Source of the DNA: Flavobacteriaceae bacterium
Lineage (GTDB): Bacteria > Bacteroidota > Bacteroidia > Flavobacteriales > Flavobacteriaceae
Assembly (NCBI GenBank): GCA_009827225.1
Contig: WUAI01000002.1
Span: forward strand, 91,443 to 155,442
Length of the DNA: 64,000 bases
Direction of reading: 5' to 3'
Under the pieces are notes generated by a model. That model saw only the letters and a program-made list of their open reading frames with translations, had not been told where the DNA came from and ran no database searches. Shown here in pieces: positions 42,742 to 49,195 of the stretch (the stretch's first letter is position 1; every line of letters starts with the position of its first letter). A program made the translations under genes and the position numbers.

Positions 42742-43275
42742 ATGATGAAAAAGTTAGCAATAGCAATAGCATTAATTCTAACACCGATAATCGCGTCGGC
42801 ACAGATTTTCGATAAATACGAAGATGAAAATGATGTGACCTCCGTGGTAGTTACCAAAAATATGTTCAAGCTTTTGGCTCAGATCGATATAGAAAGCGAT
42901 GACCCTGAGGTAAAGGAGTACATGGACATGGTGAACAGCCTGGACAATATCAAAGTATTCATGACAGAGAACGAATCTGTCGGAGCCAGAATGAAAGGAG
43001 ATGTAGACAAGTATATCTCCGGGAGTAATGGCCTGGAAGAGCTTATGCGAGTAAAGGATGATGGAAAGAACATTAAATTTTATTCCAAGCCCGGTAAAAG
43101 TGAAAACTATGTAAGCGAGTTATTGATGTTCCTCGATGGGGATATGGACGGTAAGGAAGGTACCGTAGTGATGAGTATCACAGGAAATATCGACCTGAAA
43201 CAGATTTCCAAGCTTACCAAAGAACTTAATGTTCCTGGTAGTGACGAATTGAAGAACGTAGAAAAGAAAAACTAG
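42742..43275 (+). CDS. DUF4252 family secreted protein
   Basis: A 177-residue protein with a signal peptide (MMKKLAIAIALILTPIIASAQ). The mature part follows the DUF4252 pattern: FDKYEDENDVTSVVVTKNMFKLLAQIDIES, a short loop, VNSLDNIKVFMTEN, ELMRVKDDGKNIKFYSKPGKSENYVSELLMFLDGD and VVMSITGNIDLKQISKL. Function unknown. It lies 13 bases after the anti-sigma gene and 5 bases before a paralog, so it is probably part of the sigma regulon. Confidence 0.85.
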   Translation: MMKKLAIAIALILTPIIASAQIFDKYEDENDVTSVVVTKNMFKLLAQIDIESDDPEVKEYMDMVNSLDNIKVFMTENESVGARMKGDVDKYISGSNGLEELMRVKDDGKNIKFYSKPGKSENYVSELLMFLDGDMDGKEGTVVMSITGNIDLKQISKLTKELNVPGSDELKNVEKKN

Positions 43276-43280
43276 AAAGA

Positions 43281-43826
43281 ATGACACTAATCAAATATTT
43301 TACAGCCCTTGTCATTGCAGCGCTCACATTGGTGAGTTGCAGTGACGGTACATCCCTGCAGCGCTATTTAGTCGACAAGCAGGAAGACGACAGATATATT
43401 AAACTGGATTTGGCCACCAGTCTTTTACAGAGTGATGAAGCCGATTTCACACAGGAACAGCAGGATATCCTTAACACCATTAAAAAGGTGAACGTAGTGG
43501 CATATCCTATCAAAGGAGAGAATGCGGAGGATTACGAATCGGAAAAGGCATTGTTGAAAGAGATCATTGGTCAGGAAAAGTACAAGACCTTAATGAAAAT
43601 GGGGTCCAACAAATCGGGAGCTACCTTGAAATATCTAGGTGAAGAAGATGCCATCGATGAGGTTATCGTTTTTGCCAGTGATAGTGAAAGAGGATTTGCA
43701 GTGTTCCGTTTGTTAGGAGACGATATGCAGCCCGGGCAAATGATCAAGTTGATGAATTCTATCGACAGTGGTGATATCGATGTCTCACAGCTTTCCGGAA
43801 TTGGCGAACTATTTGAGGATATGTAG
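43281..43826 (+). CDS. DUF4252 family lipoprotein
   Basis: A 181-residue lipoprotein (MTLIKYFTALVIAALTLVSC, lipobox LVSC), distantly related to the preceding protein (TSLQRYLVDKQEDDRYIKLDLATSLLQSDEADF, LNTIKKVNVVAYPIKGENAEDY, IDEVIVFASDSERGFAVFRLLGDDMQPGQMIKLM). The pair, one secreted and one lipid-anchored, may form a heteromeric envelope complex (inference). It ends the operon and is followed by a strong terminator. Confidence 0.83.
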   Translation: MTLIKYFTALVIAALTLVSCSDGTSLQRYLVDKQEDDRYIKLDLATSLLQSDEADFTQEQQDILNTIKKVNVVAYPIKGENAEDYESEKALLKEIIGQEKYKTLMKMGSNKSGATLKYLGEEDAIDEVIVFASDSERGFAVFRLLGDDMQPGQMIKLMNSIDSGDIDVSQLSGIGELFEDM

Positions 43827-43852
43827 GTATCGAAACCATTTATATATAAGAG

Positions 43853-43880
43853 TGAAGCCCCGAGAAATCGGGGTTTTTTT
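43853..43880 (+). terminator. Terminator of the ECF/DUF4252 operon
   Basis: CCCCGA-GAAA-TCGGGG (43858-43873) followed by seven T. The GAAA tetraloop is the same as in the hairpin at 44105. Confidence 0.88.
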
Positions 43881-43965
43881 ATGTTGATTGTTAAAGAAAT
43901 GTAAGAAAATGACTTCGTTCGTAGAAAATCCCATGTCATTAACCGAAAAGCATAGTTTCAGGTTA

Positions 43966-44135
43966 TTGAGATTGAGGGATTTGGTGTAACTTTTGAATAG
44001 AAAAAGATGAAGGTTTATTTAATACGCGCGTTATTAAATGAACCGAGTTTCCAGTCCAGAGACCCCTACGCCCCCGCGGTATAAAGGGATAGGTTGTGAA
44101 ATAAGGGCTCCGAGAAATCGGAGCCCATCTTTTTT
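43966..44135 (+). ncRNA. Possible orphan small transcript between convergent genes
   Basis: This 253-base stretch between the terminator and purB has no clear gene. It contains a promoter-like TTG (43966-43968), 18 bases, TAACTTTTG (43987-43995), then a near-palindrome TTTAATA-CGCGCGT-TATTAAA (44018-44038). A 25-codon frame lies at 44007-44084 (starts MKVYLIRALL). A strong hairpin GGGCTCCGA-GAAA-TCGGAGCCC (44105-44126) follows, with a T-rich tail. It could be a small RNA or a short peptide gene; it could also be only a read-through terminator with random sequence before it. Confidence 0.3.
44105..44135 (+). terminator. Terminator hairpin before the purB stop codon
   Basis: A 9-bp stem GGGCTCCGA/TCGGAGCCC with a GAAA loop, then CATCTTTTTT on the plus strand. 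On the minus strand it follows purB but lacks a clean T run (TTATTTC), so it may stop both directions. Confidence 0.75.
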
Positions 44136-45477
44136 AAATGCCTGTATAGTTGGCCGGAGTAATGGCCCTCATTTCAGTTTTTATCTCTTCTGAAATATCA
44201 AGCGATTCAATGAACTCCGCAATCGAAGATTTCGTGATCGCCTCATTGGTTCGCGTCAAATTTTTGAGCGCTTCGTACGGATTAGGATACGCCTCTCTCC
44301 GCAGGATTGTTTGTATGGCTTCCGCTACCACAGCCCAGTTATTCTCCAGATCTTCCTGGAACTTGGCTTCATTCAGCAGCAACTTGTTCAAACCTTTCAA
44401 TGTAGACTGGAATCCAATAATAGTATGTCCTATGGGTACTCCAATATTGCGCAAGACTGTGCTATCGGTAAGATCTCGCTGTAATCGGCTTATAGGTAAC
44501 TTAGCCGACAGATGCTCAAAGACAGCATTGGCAATCCCCAAATTTCCTTCACTATTCTCGAAATCTATCGGATTTACTTTGTGAGGCATGGCCGATGAAC
44601 CAATTTCCCCCTTCTTTATCTTTTGTTTGAAGTAATCCATCGATACGTAACTCCAGATGTCCCTATCCAGGTCAATGAAGATGGTATTTATGCGTTTCAG
44701 ACAATCGAATAAGGCCGCCATATGGTCGTAATGCTCAATTTGTGTAGTGGGGAAGGAGTGATGCAAGTATAGTTTCTCCTGTACAAATTTCGTCCCGAAG
44801 GCTTTCCAGTCAATATCCGGATACGCCACTTTGTGAGCGTTAAAATTTCCAGTTGCTCCACCAAACTTCGCGGCACTTTTGATATCATTGAGTAAATCGA
44901 ACTGCTCCTCCAAACGAACCACGAAAACTTCGATTTCCTTGCCCAGACGGGTAGGGGAAGCTGGTTGGCCATGGGTGCGTGCCAGCATGGGTACGTCTTT
45001 CCATTCTTCGGCCAATTCCTGGAGTTTTGCCTTTAGATCCAACAATTGTGGCACATACACCTCGTTCATGGCTTCCTTCAAAGACAATGGAATGGCAGTA
45101 TTGTTTATATCCTGGGAGGTAAGTCCGAAATGAATGAACTCTTTATATTTTTCAATGCCCAATTCGTCAAACTTTTCCTTGATGAAATACTCAACAGCCT
45201 TTACGTCGTGGTTGGTGATCGCCTCGGTGTCTTTTATCAGAGCCGCATCTTCCGAAGAGAATTTTAGATAAAGATTCCGAAGGGATTCGAAAAGACCTTT
45301 ATCAAAATCGGTTAGTTGTGGCAGCGGTAATTCCACAAGGGCGATAAAATATTCTATCTCCACCTGTACTCTGTATTTGATGAGGGCTTCTTCCGAAAAA
45401 AATGGAATGAGCGCTTGAGTCTTGGTGGCATACCTTCCGTCGATGGGCGAAATAGCTTTTAACGAATTGGCTAACAT
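44134..45477 (-). CDS. purB: Adenylosuccinate lyase
   Basis: A 447-residue fumarase/aspartase superfamily enzyme acting twice in purine synthesis (SAICAR to AICAR; adenylosuccinate to AMP). Seen: SPIDGRYATKTQALIPFFSEEALIKYRVQVEIEYFIAL at the N terminus; FIHFGLTSQDINNTAIPLSLKEAM; LARTHGQPASPTRLGKEI; and the signature loop GSSAMPHKVNPIDFENSEGNLGIAN with the catalytic serine. The frame opens three codons earlier at 45486, but MLANSLKAISPIDGRY at 45477 matches the usual length of the N terminus. A good -7 box lies at 45498-45505. Confidence 0.95.
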   Translation of the reverse strand: MLANSLKAISPIDGRYATKTQALIPFFSEEALIKYRVQVEIEYFIALVELPLPQLTDFDKGLFESLRNLYLKFSSEDAALIKDTEAITNHDVKAVEYFIKEKFDELGIEKYKEFIHFGLTSQDINNTAIPLSLKEAMNEVYVPQLLDLKAKLQELAEEWKDVPMLARTHGQPASPTRLGKEIEVFVVRLEEQFDLLNDIKSAAKFGGATGNFNAHKVAYPDIDWKAFGTKFVQEKLYLHHSFPTTQIEHYDHMAALFDCLKRINTIFIDLDRDIWSYVSMDYFKQKIKKGEIGSSAMPHKVNPIDFENSEGNLGIANAVFEHLSAKLPISRLQRDLTDSTVLRNIGVPIGHTIIGFQSTLKGLNKLLLNEAKFQEDLENNWAVVAEAIQTILRREAYPNPYEALKNLTRTNEAITKSSIAEFIESLDISEEIKTEMRAITPANYTGI

Positions 45478-45497
45478 AGGCTGCAATTTTGAAAAGG

Positions 45498-45505
45498 CAA
45501 AGATA
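45498..45505 (-). promoter_or_regulatory. -7 promoter box of purB
   Basis: TATCTTTG on the minus strand, exact TAnnTTTG, about 21 bases before the preferred purB start. Confidence 0.45.
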
Positions 45506-45566
45506 CTATTTTACGAAGGAAGAAGGAAGCTCACCGTGGGAAGATTAATGAAGGCCGATTGGTTCC

Positions 45567-46136
45567 TTAGGGATTATGTTTACCTATCAATTCAAGAATA
45601 TGTCTCCCTCGCGACTTATATCCCGCGCTGGAATGGTGTATGTTACTTTCGATGATGGGTCGAAGTTCATCGTGAACCCAATCGATTTCCGTACCCAGAT
45701 AATAGAGGGCGGTCATGGCACGAACCTGACATGCCACTTTTTCTGCATTGATCATCCAGTCAAAACAGTTTTCTACCATTTTTTCTTTATGGATCTGGTT
45801 AAGAGTATTCATTAATTTCGGGTCCTTCTTTTTGTAATATGCCAGCGCAAGGAGTTCACACAGATAGGAAATCGTTCGTTTCTGGCCATCGTCTTTCGCC
45901 TTGGGAAGAAATTCGACCAAGTGGTCAATAAAAGGATAGAGCATCGATAGGTTTTCTCTGCACACAAATTCTAACGACCAAATCGCCTTTGTCGCGATGT
46001 CCTGATCTCCCCCGAAACAAAACCCTACGAGATCTTTCATTTGATCAGGATGTTCCAACACCCAAAGCGCAGGTTTCATTCTGCTTTCCCTGTAGGCCTT
46101 TTTATAATTTAGCTTATTGTAGAGTATTTCATTCAT
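45567..46136 (-). CDS. Hypothetical helical-repeat (HEAT-like) protein upstream of purB
   Basis: A 189-residue soluble, all-helical protein (MNEILYNKLNYKKAYRESRMKPALWVLEHPDQMKDLVGFCFG, ATKAIWSLEFVCRENLSMLYPFIDHLVEFLPK, RTISYLCELLALAYYKKKD, VACQVRAMTALYYLGTEIDWVHDELRPIIESNI) whose helix pairs resemble HEAT/ARM repeats. Homologs in flavobacteria are sometimes mislabelled adenylosuccinate lyase because they neighbour purB; none of the lyase motifs is present. It overlaps the sirtuin gene by 4 bases (ATGA), so the two are translationally coupled. Function unknown. Confidence 0.75.
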   Translation of the reverse strand: MNEILYNKLNYKKAYRESRMKPALWVLEHPDQMKDLVGFCFGGDQDIATKAIWSLEFVCRENLSMLYPFIDHLVEFLPKAKDDGQKRTISYLCELLALAYYKKKDPKLMNTLNQIHKEKMVENCFDWMINAEKVACQVRAMTALYYLGTEIDWVHDELRPIIESNIHHSSAGYKSRGRHILELIGKHNP

Positions 46137-46813
46137 AGAAGCCCCATAATTTCTTTTACCACTTTGGGCACTCCTTCAGTCGCTCTATCGGCTAATACCG
46201 TGATTCGTTCCGAAGAAACAAGCGCTGGGTTTGGATCCACAAAATAAATCTTCGAGTTTACTGGTGCATACTGTATAAGTCCGGCGGCCGGGTATACCTG
46301 CATGGAGGTACCTACGATGATGATTATTTCTGAAAGTTCAACCTTCCGGATCGCAACTTCCATCAAGGGGACGGCTTCACCGAACCAAACAATATGCGGC
46401 CGCAATTGAGATTGATGCTCACATAGGTCCCCAAGGACCAGGTCGTCTCTCCAATCAAGAATCAGGTCCTCGTCGAAGGTACTGCGTACTTTCAGCAATT
46501 CCCCATGAAGATGAAGTACATTGCTGCTTCCTGCCCGCTCATGCAGGTCGTCTACATTCTGAGTAATCACGGAGACCTCAAAATTTTTTTCCAGATCTGA
46601 AATGGCAAAATGAGCGCCGTTTGGTTCCACTTCCAGCAATTGTCTCCGACGCTGGTTGTAGAAATCCAGTACGAGTTCCGGGTTGTTGGCAAACCCCTGC
46701 GGGGAAGCTACTTCCATTACATCGTGACCTTCCCAAAGGCCGTTGCTGTCCCTAAAAGTTTTGAGTCCACTTTCAGCGCTAATACCTGCTCCCGTAAGTA
46801 CAGAAATTCGCAT
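46133..46813 (-). CDS. Class III sirtuin, NAD-dependent protein deacylase
   Basis: A 226-residue Sir2 enzyme. Seen: NAD-binding VLTGAGISAESGLKTFRDSNGLW; VITQNVDDLHERAGSSNVLHLHGEL with catalytic H103; HIVWFGEAVPL; and IIVGTSMQVYPAAGLIQYA. Y52 and R55 (FYNQRR) are the class III motif that recognises succinyl or malonyl lysine. The zinc-binding cysteines normally found after HGEL are missing (one cysteine, C131, remains), so the zinc ribbon is probably absent. Coupled to the helical-repeat gene downstream. Cytoplasmic; target proteins unknown. Confidence 0.9.
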   Translation of the reverse strand: MRISVLTGAGISAESGLKTFRDSNGLWEGHDVMEVASPQGFANNPELVLDFYNQRRRQLLEVEPNGAHFAISDLEKNFEVSVITQNVDDLHERAGSSNVLHLHGELLKVRSTFDEDLILDWRDDLVLGDLCEHQSQLRPHIVWFGEAVPLMEVAIRKVELSEIIIIVGTSMQVYPAAGLIQYAPVNSKIYFVDPNPALVSSERITVLADRATEGVPKVVKEIMGLL

Positions 46814-46855
46814 CGTTCGGTTTTTTTTATCTTAGATTAAATTTACATTTTTCCT

Positions 46856-47515
46856 TTGGATCCACAACTCTTTCAATACCTTCAATCTTTCCTCACAGAA
46901 CGTCGGCGCGGTTTATTTAAGGAAGTACTTGAGGAAAGAACCCGATTTATTACCGTGGTCACTGAAGATGTGTATCAATTGCATAATACCAGCGCAGTGA
47001 TGCGCAGTTGTGATGTTTTTGGCATCCAGGATCTTCATGTGATCGAAGAGAAATTGGGTAAGAAAGTGGATCGTGAAATCGCAATGGGCTCGCAGAAATG
47101 GGTGGATATCTATCGTCATAAAAATGTTGTGGAATGTATGAACGAACTAAGGACTAAAGGATATAAAATTGTGGCGACCACACCTCATGGAAATGTGACT
47201 GCCCTGGATAGTTTTGAGATCAATGAGCCTGTGGCACTGTTCTTTGGGGCAGAGAAAGAAGGGATTAGCCAGGAAGTTCTCGATCAGGCCGACGTACGTC
47301 TTAAGATTCCGATGTTCGGTTTTACTGAAAGTCTGAATATTTCCGTTTCTGCTGCAATCATTCTTCAAAACCTGGTGAGTCAACTCAGAAATAGTGAATT
47401 GAACTGGAAACTTTCCGAAGAAGAAAAAAAGGCACTGGAAGTACAATGGACCTGCAAATCGATTAAGAGGGTAGATGAGATCATAAGTAGGTACGAAGAA
47501 GAGAAAAATTCGTAA
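46856..47515 (+). CDS. trmH: tRNA (guanosine(18)-2'-O)-methyltransferase, SpoU/TrmH family
   Basis: A 219-residue SPOUT methyltransferase. Motif 1 NTSAVMRSCDVFGIQDLHVIE with the catalytic Arg; motif 2 VALFFGAEKEGISQEVL; motif 3 IPMFGFTESLNISVSAAIIL, forming the knotted SAM site. The length and the C-terminal extension match TrmH (Gm18) rather than RlmB. No ATG precedes the conserved N terminus; TTG at 46856 (DPQLFQYLQSFL follows) is the only fitting start. Divergent from the sirtuin gene across 42 bases. Confidence 0.88.
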   Translation: MDPQLFQYLQSFLTERRRGLFKEVLEERTRFITVVTEDVYQLHNTSAVMRSCDVFGIQDLHVIEEKLGKKVDREIAMGSQKWVDIYRHKNVVECMNELRTKGYKIVATTPHGNVTALDSFEINEPVALFFGAEKEGISQEVLDQADVRLKIPMFGFTESLNISVSAAIILQNLVSQLRNSELNWKLSEEEKKALEVQWTCKSIKRVDEIISRYEEEKNS

Positions 47516-47545
47516 ATTGAAGTCAGCAAACAAAACCAAAAAGTT

Positions 47546-48073
47546 ATGATTTTCGTTTATATCATTGCCGTTATTATAGCCGTGTTCATCATTCTGGCTG
47601 CAGCAGCTCCTAAGAAGTATAAAATTACCAGAAGCATAGATATCAGTCGTTCCCAGGCCGACGTCTTCAATTACCTGAAATATGTAAAGAATCAGGATGA
47701 ATGGTCTCCATGGAAAAAACGGGATCCCGAAATGAAGCAAACTTTTCAAGGTACCGATGGTACCCCGGGTTTTGTAGCCGGATGGGAAAGCGATCATAAA
47801 AACGTAGGTCATGGAGAACAGGAAATTCTCAAACTGGAGGATGATAGGCGAATGGAAACTGAATTGCGTTTTTTAAAACCGTTTAAAAGCATCAGTAATG
47901 CCTTTCTCGAAGCCGATGACAACGGAGACGGTTCGACAAAAGTTACCTGGGGATTTTACGGAACTCATAGGATACCATTCAACATCATGATGATGTTCTT
48001 TAATATGGATAAAGCTGTGGGTAAAGACTTCGATGAAGGCCTTACGGAACTTAAACGCGTGATGGAAAGCTAA
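47546..48073 (+). CDS. SRPBCC family protein with N-terminal membrane helix
   Basis: 175 residues: membrane segment MIFVYIIAVIIAVFIILAAAAPKKYKI, then a START/polyketide-cyclase-like SRPBCC domain (ITRSIDISRSQADVFNYLKYVKNQDEWSPWKKRDPEMKQTFQGTDGTPGFVAGWES, GEQEILKLEDDRRMETELRFLKPFKS, TKVTWGFYGTHRIPFNIMMMFFNMDKAVGKDFDEGLTELKRVME). It would bind a hydrophobic ligand; which one is unknown. Followed after 6 bases by a VOC gene, likely co-transcribed. Confidence 0.83.
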   Translation: MIFVYIIAVIIAVFIILAAAAPKKYKITRSIDISRSQADVFNYLKYVKNQDEWSPWKKRDPEMKQTFQGTDGTPGFVAGWESDHKNVGHGEQEILKLEDDRRMETELRFLKPFKSISNAFLEADDNGDGSTKVTWGFYGTHRIPFNIMMMFFNMDKAVGKDFDEGLTELKRVMES

Positions 48074-48079
48074 ATTACT

Positions 48080-48454
48080 ATGAAAACCAATCCTATTGCC
48101 TGGGTTGAGATCCCGGTGAACGATATGGCACGCGCCAAAAAATTCTACGAGACCGTGTTCAACTATAAGATTGAACTGGTTAATTTCGGCGGACTCGAGA
48201 TGGGGTGGTTCCCCAATGCTGGTGAGGCCCATGGTGCCACGGGAACGTTGATAAGGCAGGAAAGTTATATACCGAGTCACCAGGGTACCCTGGTCTATTT
48301 TCACAGTGAGGATGTTCAAAATGAACTTTTAAGAATCGAAGAGGCCGGAGGAAAGATCATTCAACCAAAAACTCAAATTTCCGAAGAACATGGATATATG
48401 GGGGTTTTTGAAGATACCGAAGGAAACCGGGTGGCCTTATATTCCCAATCTTAA
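48080..48454 (+). CDS. VOC family protein
   Basis: 124 residues, glyoxalase/bleomycin-resistance fold: WVEIPVNDMARAKKFYETVFNYKIELVNFGGLEMGWFPN, GTLVYFHSEDVQNELLRIEEAGGKIIQPKTQISEEHGYMGVFEDTEGNRVALYS. It is closest in look to the small PhnB/lactoylglutathione-lyase-like VOC proteins that pair with SRPBCC genes in many bacteria. The substrate is unknown. Confidence 0.83.
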   Translation: MKTNPIAWVEIPVNDMARAKKFYETVFNYKIELVNFGGLEMGWFPNAGEAHGATGTLIRQESYIPSHQGTLVYFHSEDVQNELLRIEEAGGKIIQPKTQISEEHGYMGVFEDTEGNRVALYSQS

Positions 48455-48502
48455 GCACTTCAATTTGTTTCACAAAACTATTTTAACCAGAAGTCACCCT
48501 AC

Positions 48503-49075
48503 ATGAAGCTTGTTTTTGCCACCCACAATCAGCATAAATTCCGGGAGGTTAAGGAACTTGTGCCTTCTCATATAGAACTGCTCAGTCTTACGGATATTGG
48601 ATGCTTTGAGGATATTCCTGAAACAGAACCCACCATCGAAGGAAATGCCTTGCTGAAAGCGCGATATGTGTTGAACAATTACGGCCTTAGTTGTTTCGCA
48701 GATGATACAGGCTTAGAGGTAAAAGCACTGGATGGTGCACCTGGAGTATATAGCGCCCGGTTCGCAGGCCCGGAAAATAATGCGGACGCCAACATGAAAA
48801 AACTACTAAGGCTCATGAACGGTCATGCCGATCGTTCTGCCCGGTTCAAAACTATCATTGCGTACTGTACCTCCGAATCGGAAGAGTTATTCCCAGGAAT
48901 TTGTAAAGGTGAGATCCTACAACATCCAAGAGGGGATAAGGGATTTGGGTATGATCCGGTATTTCTGCCTGAAGGATATGAGTATTCTTTTGCGGAAATG
49001 GATCAAACCACAAAAGGAGCTATAAGCCACAGAGGGCAAGCCATTGAAAAGTTGGTCCTACATCTGTCTACCTAA
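48503..49075 (+). CDS. rdgB: XTP/dITP (non-canonical purine NTP) pyrophosphatase
   Basis: A 190-residue HAM1/RdgB protein that hydrolyses dITP and XTP to monophosphates, cleaning the nucleotide pool. Seen: LVFATHNQHKFREVKELV; the signature SCFADDTGLEVKALDGAPGVYSARFAG; KGEILQHPRGDKGFGYDPVFLPEG; and the final SHRGQAIEKL. Length as expected. A helicase gene follows after a structured leader. Confidence 0.95.
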   Translation: MKLVFATHNQHKFREVKELVPSHIELLSLTDIGCFEDIPETEPTIEGNALLKARYVLNNYGLSCFADDTGLEVKALDGAPGVYSARFAGPENNADANMKKLLRLMNGHADRSARFKTIIAYCTSESEELFPGICKGEILQHPRGDKGFGYDPVFLPEGYEYSFAEMDQTTKGAISHRGQAIEKLVLHLST

Positions 49076-49090
49076 GTAAGTTTAAAAAAC

Positions 49091-49098
49091 TATCTTTG
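49091..49098 (+). promoter_or_regulatory. -7 promoter box of the DEAD-box helicase gene
   Basis: TATCTTTG, exact TAnnTTTG; the transcript would start near 49105, at the foot of the first leader hairpin. No clear -33 element. Confidence 0.45.
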
Positions 49099-49104
49099 CC
49101 GCGA

Positions 49105-49195
49105 ATTCCTCAGGGTGAGGAAGTGTTGCAATAAGGCTATTGGGTTTAATCGTCGTCTGCCTTGGTCAACACGTTAACGATTAAATAGCTTTATG
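49105..49195 (+). promoter_or_regulatory. Structured 5' leader of the helicase gene, sequesters the start codon
   Basis: Hairpin A: TTCCTCA (49106-49112)/TGAGGAA (49116-49122), loop GGG, right at the predicted 5' end. Hairpin B is a long composite. Its inner stem is TTTAATCGT (49145-49153)/ACGATTAAA (49177-49185). Its outer stem is ATAAGGCTA (49131-49139)/TAGCTTTAT (49186-49194) with one wobble; the outer stem includes the first two bases of the ATG. The only interruption between the stems is a 5-base bulge on the 5' side. This would hinder translation until opened by heat, a ribosome or a helicase. Function is inference. Confidence 0.6.

Noticed and set aside
45567..46136. Adenylosuccinate lyase annotation for the helical-repeat protein
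   Set aside because: It shares no lyase motif and is far too short; the true purB is the next gene.
46133..46813. Sir2-domain protein as part of an anti-phage defence system
   Set aside because: It is a compact stand-alone class III deacylase with all catalytic motifs; there is no partner nuclease, TIR, Argonaute or other defence gene nearby.
47147..47812. A 221-codon minus-strand frame across the end of trmH and the start of the SRPBCC gene
   Set aside because: It is antisense to two well-supported genes and shows no recognisable domain.
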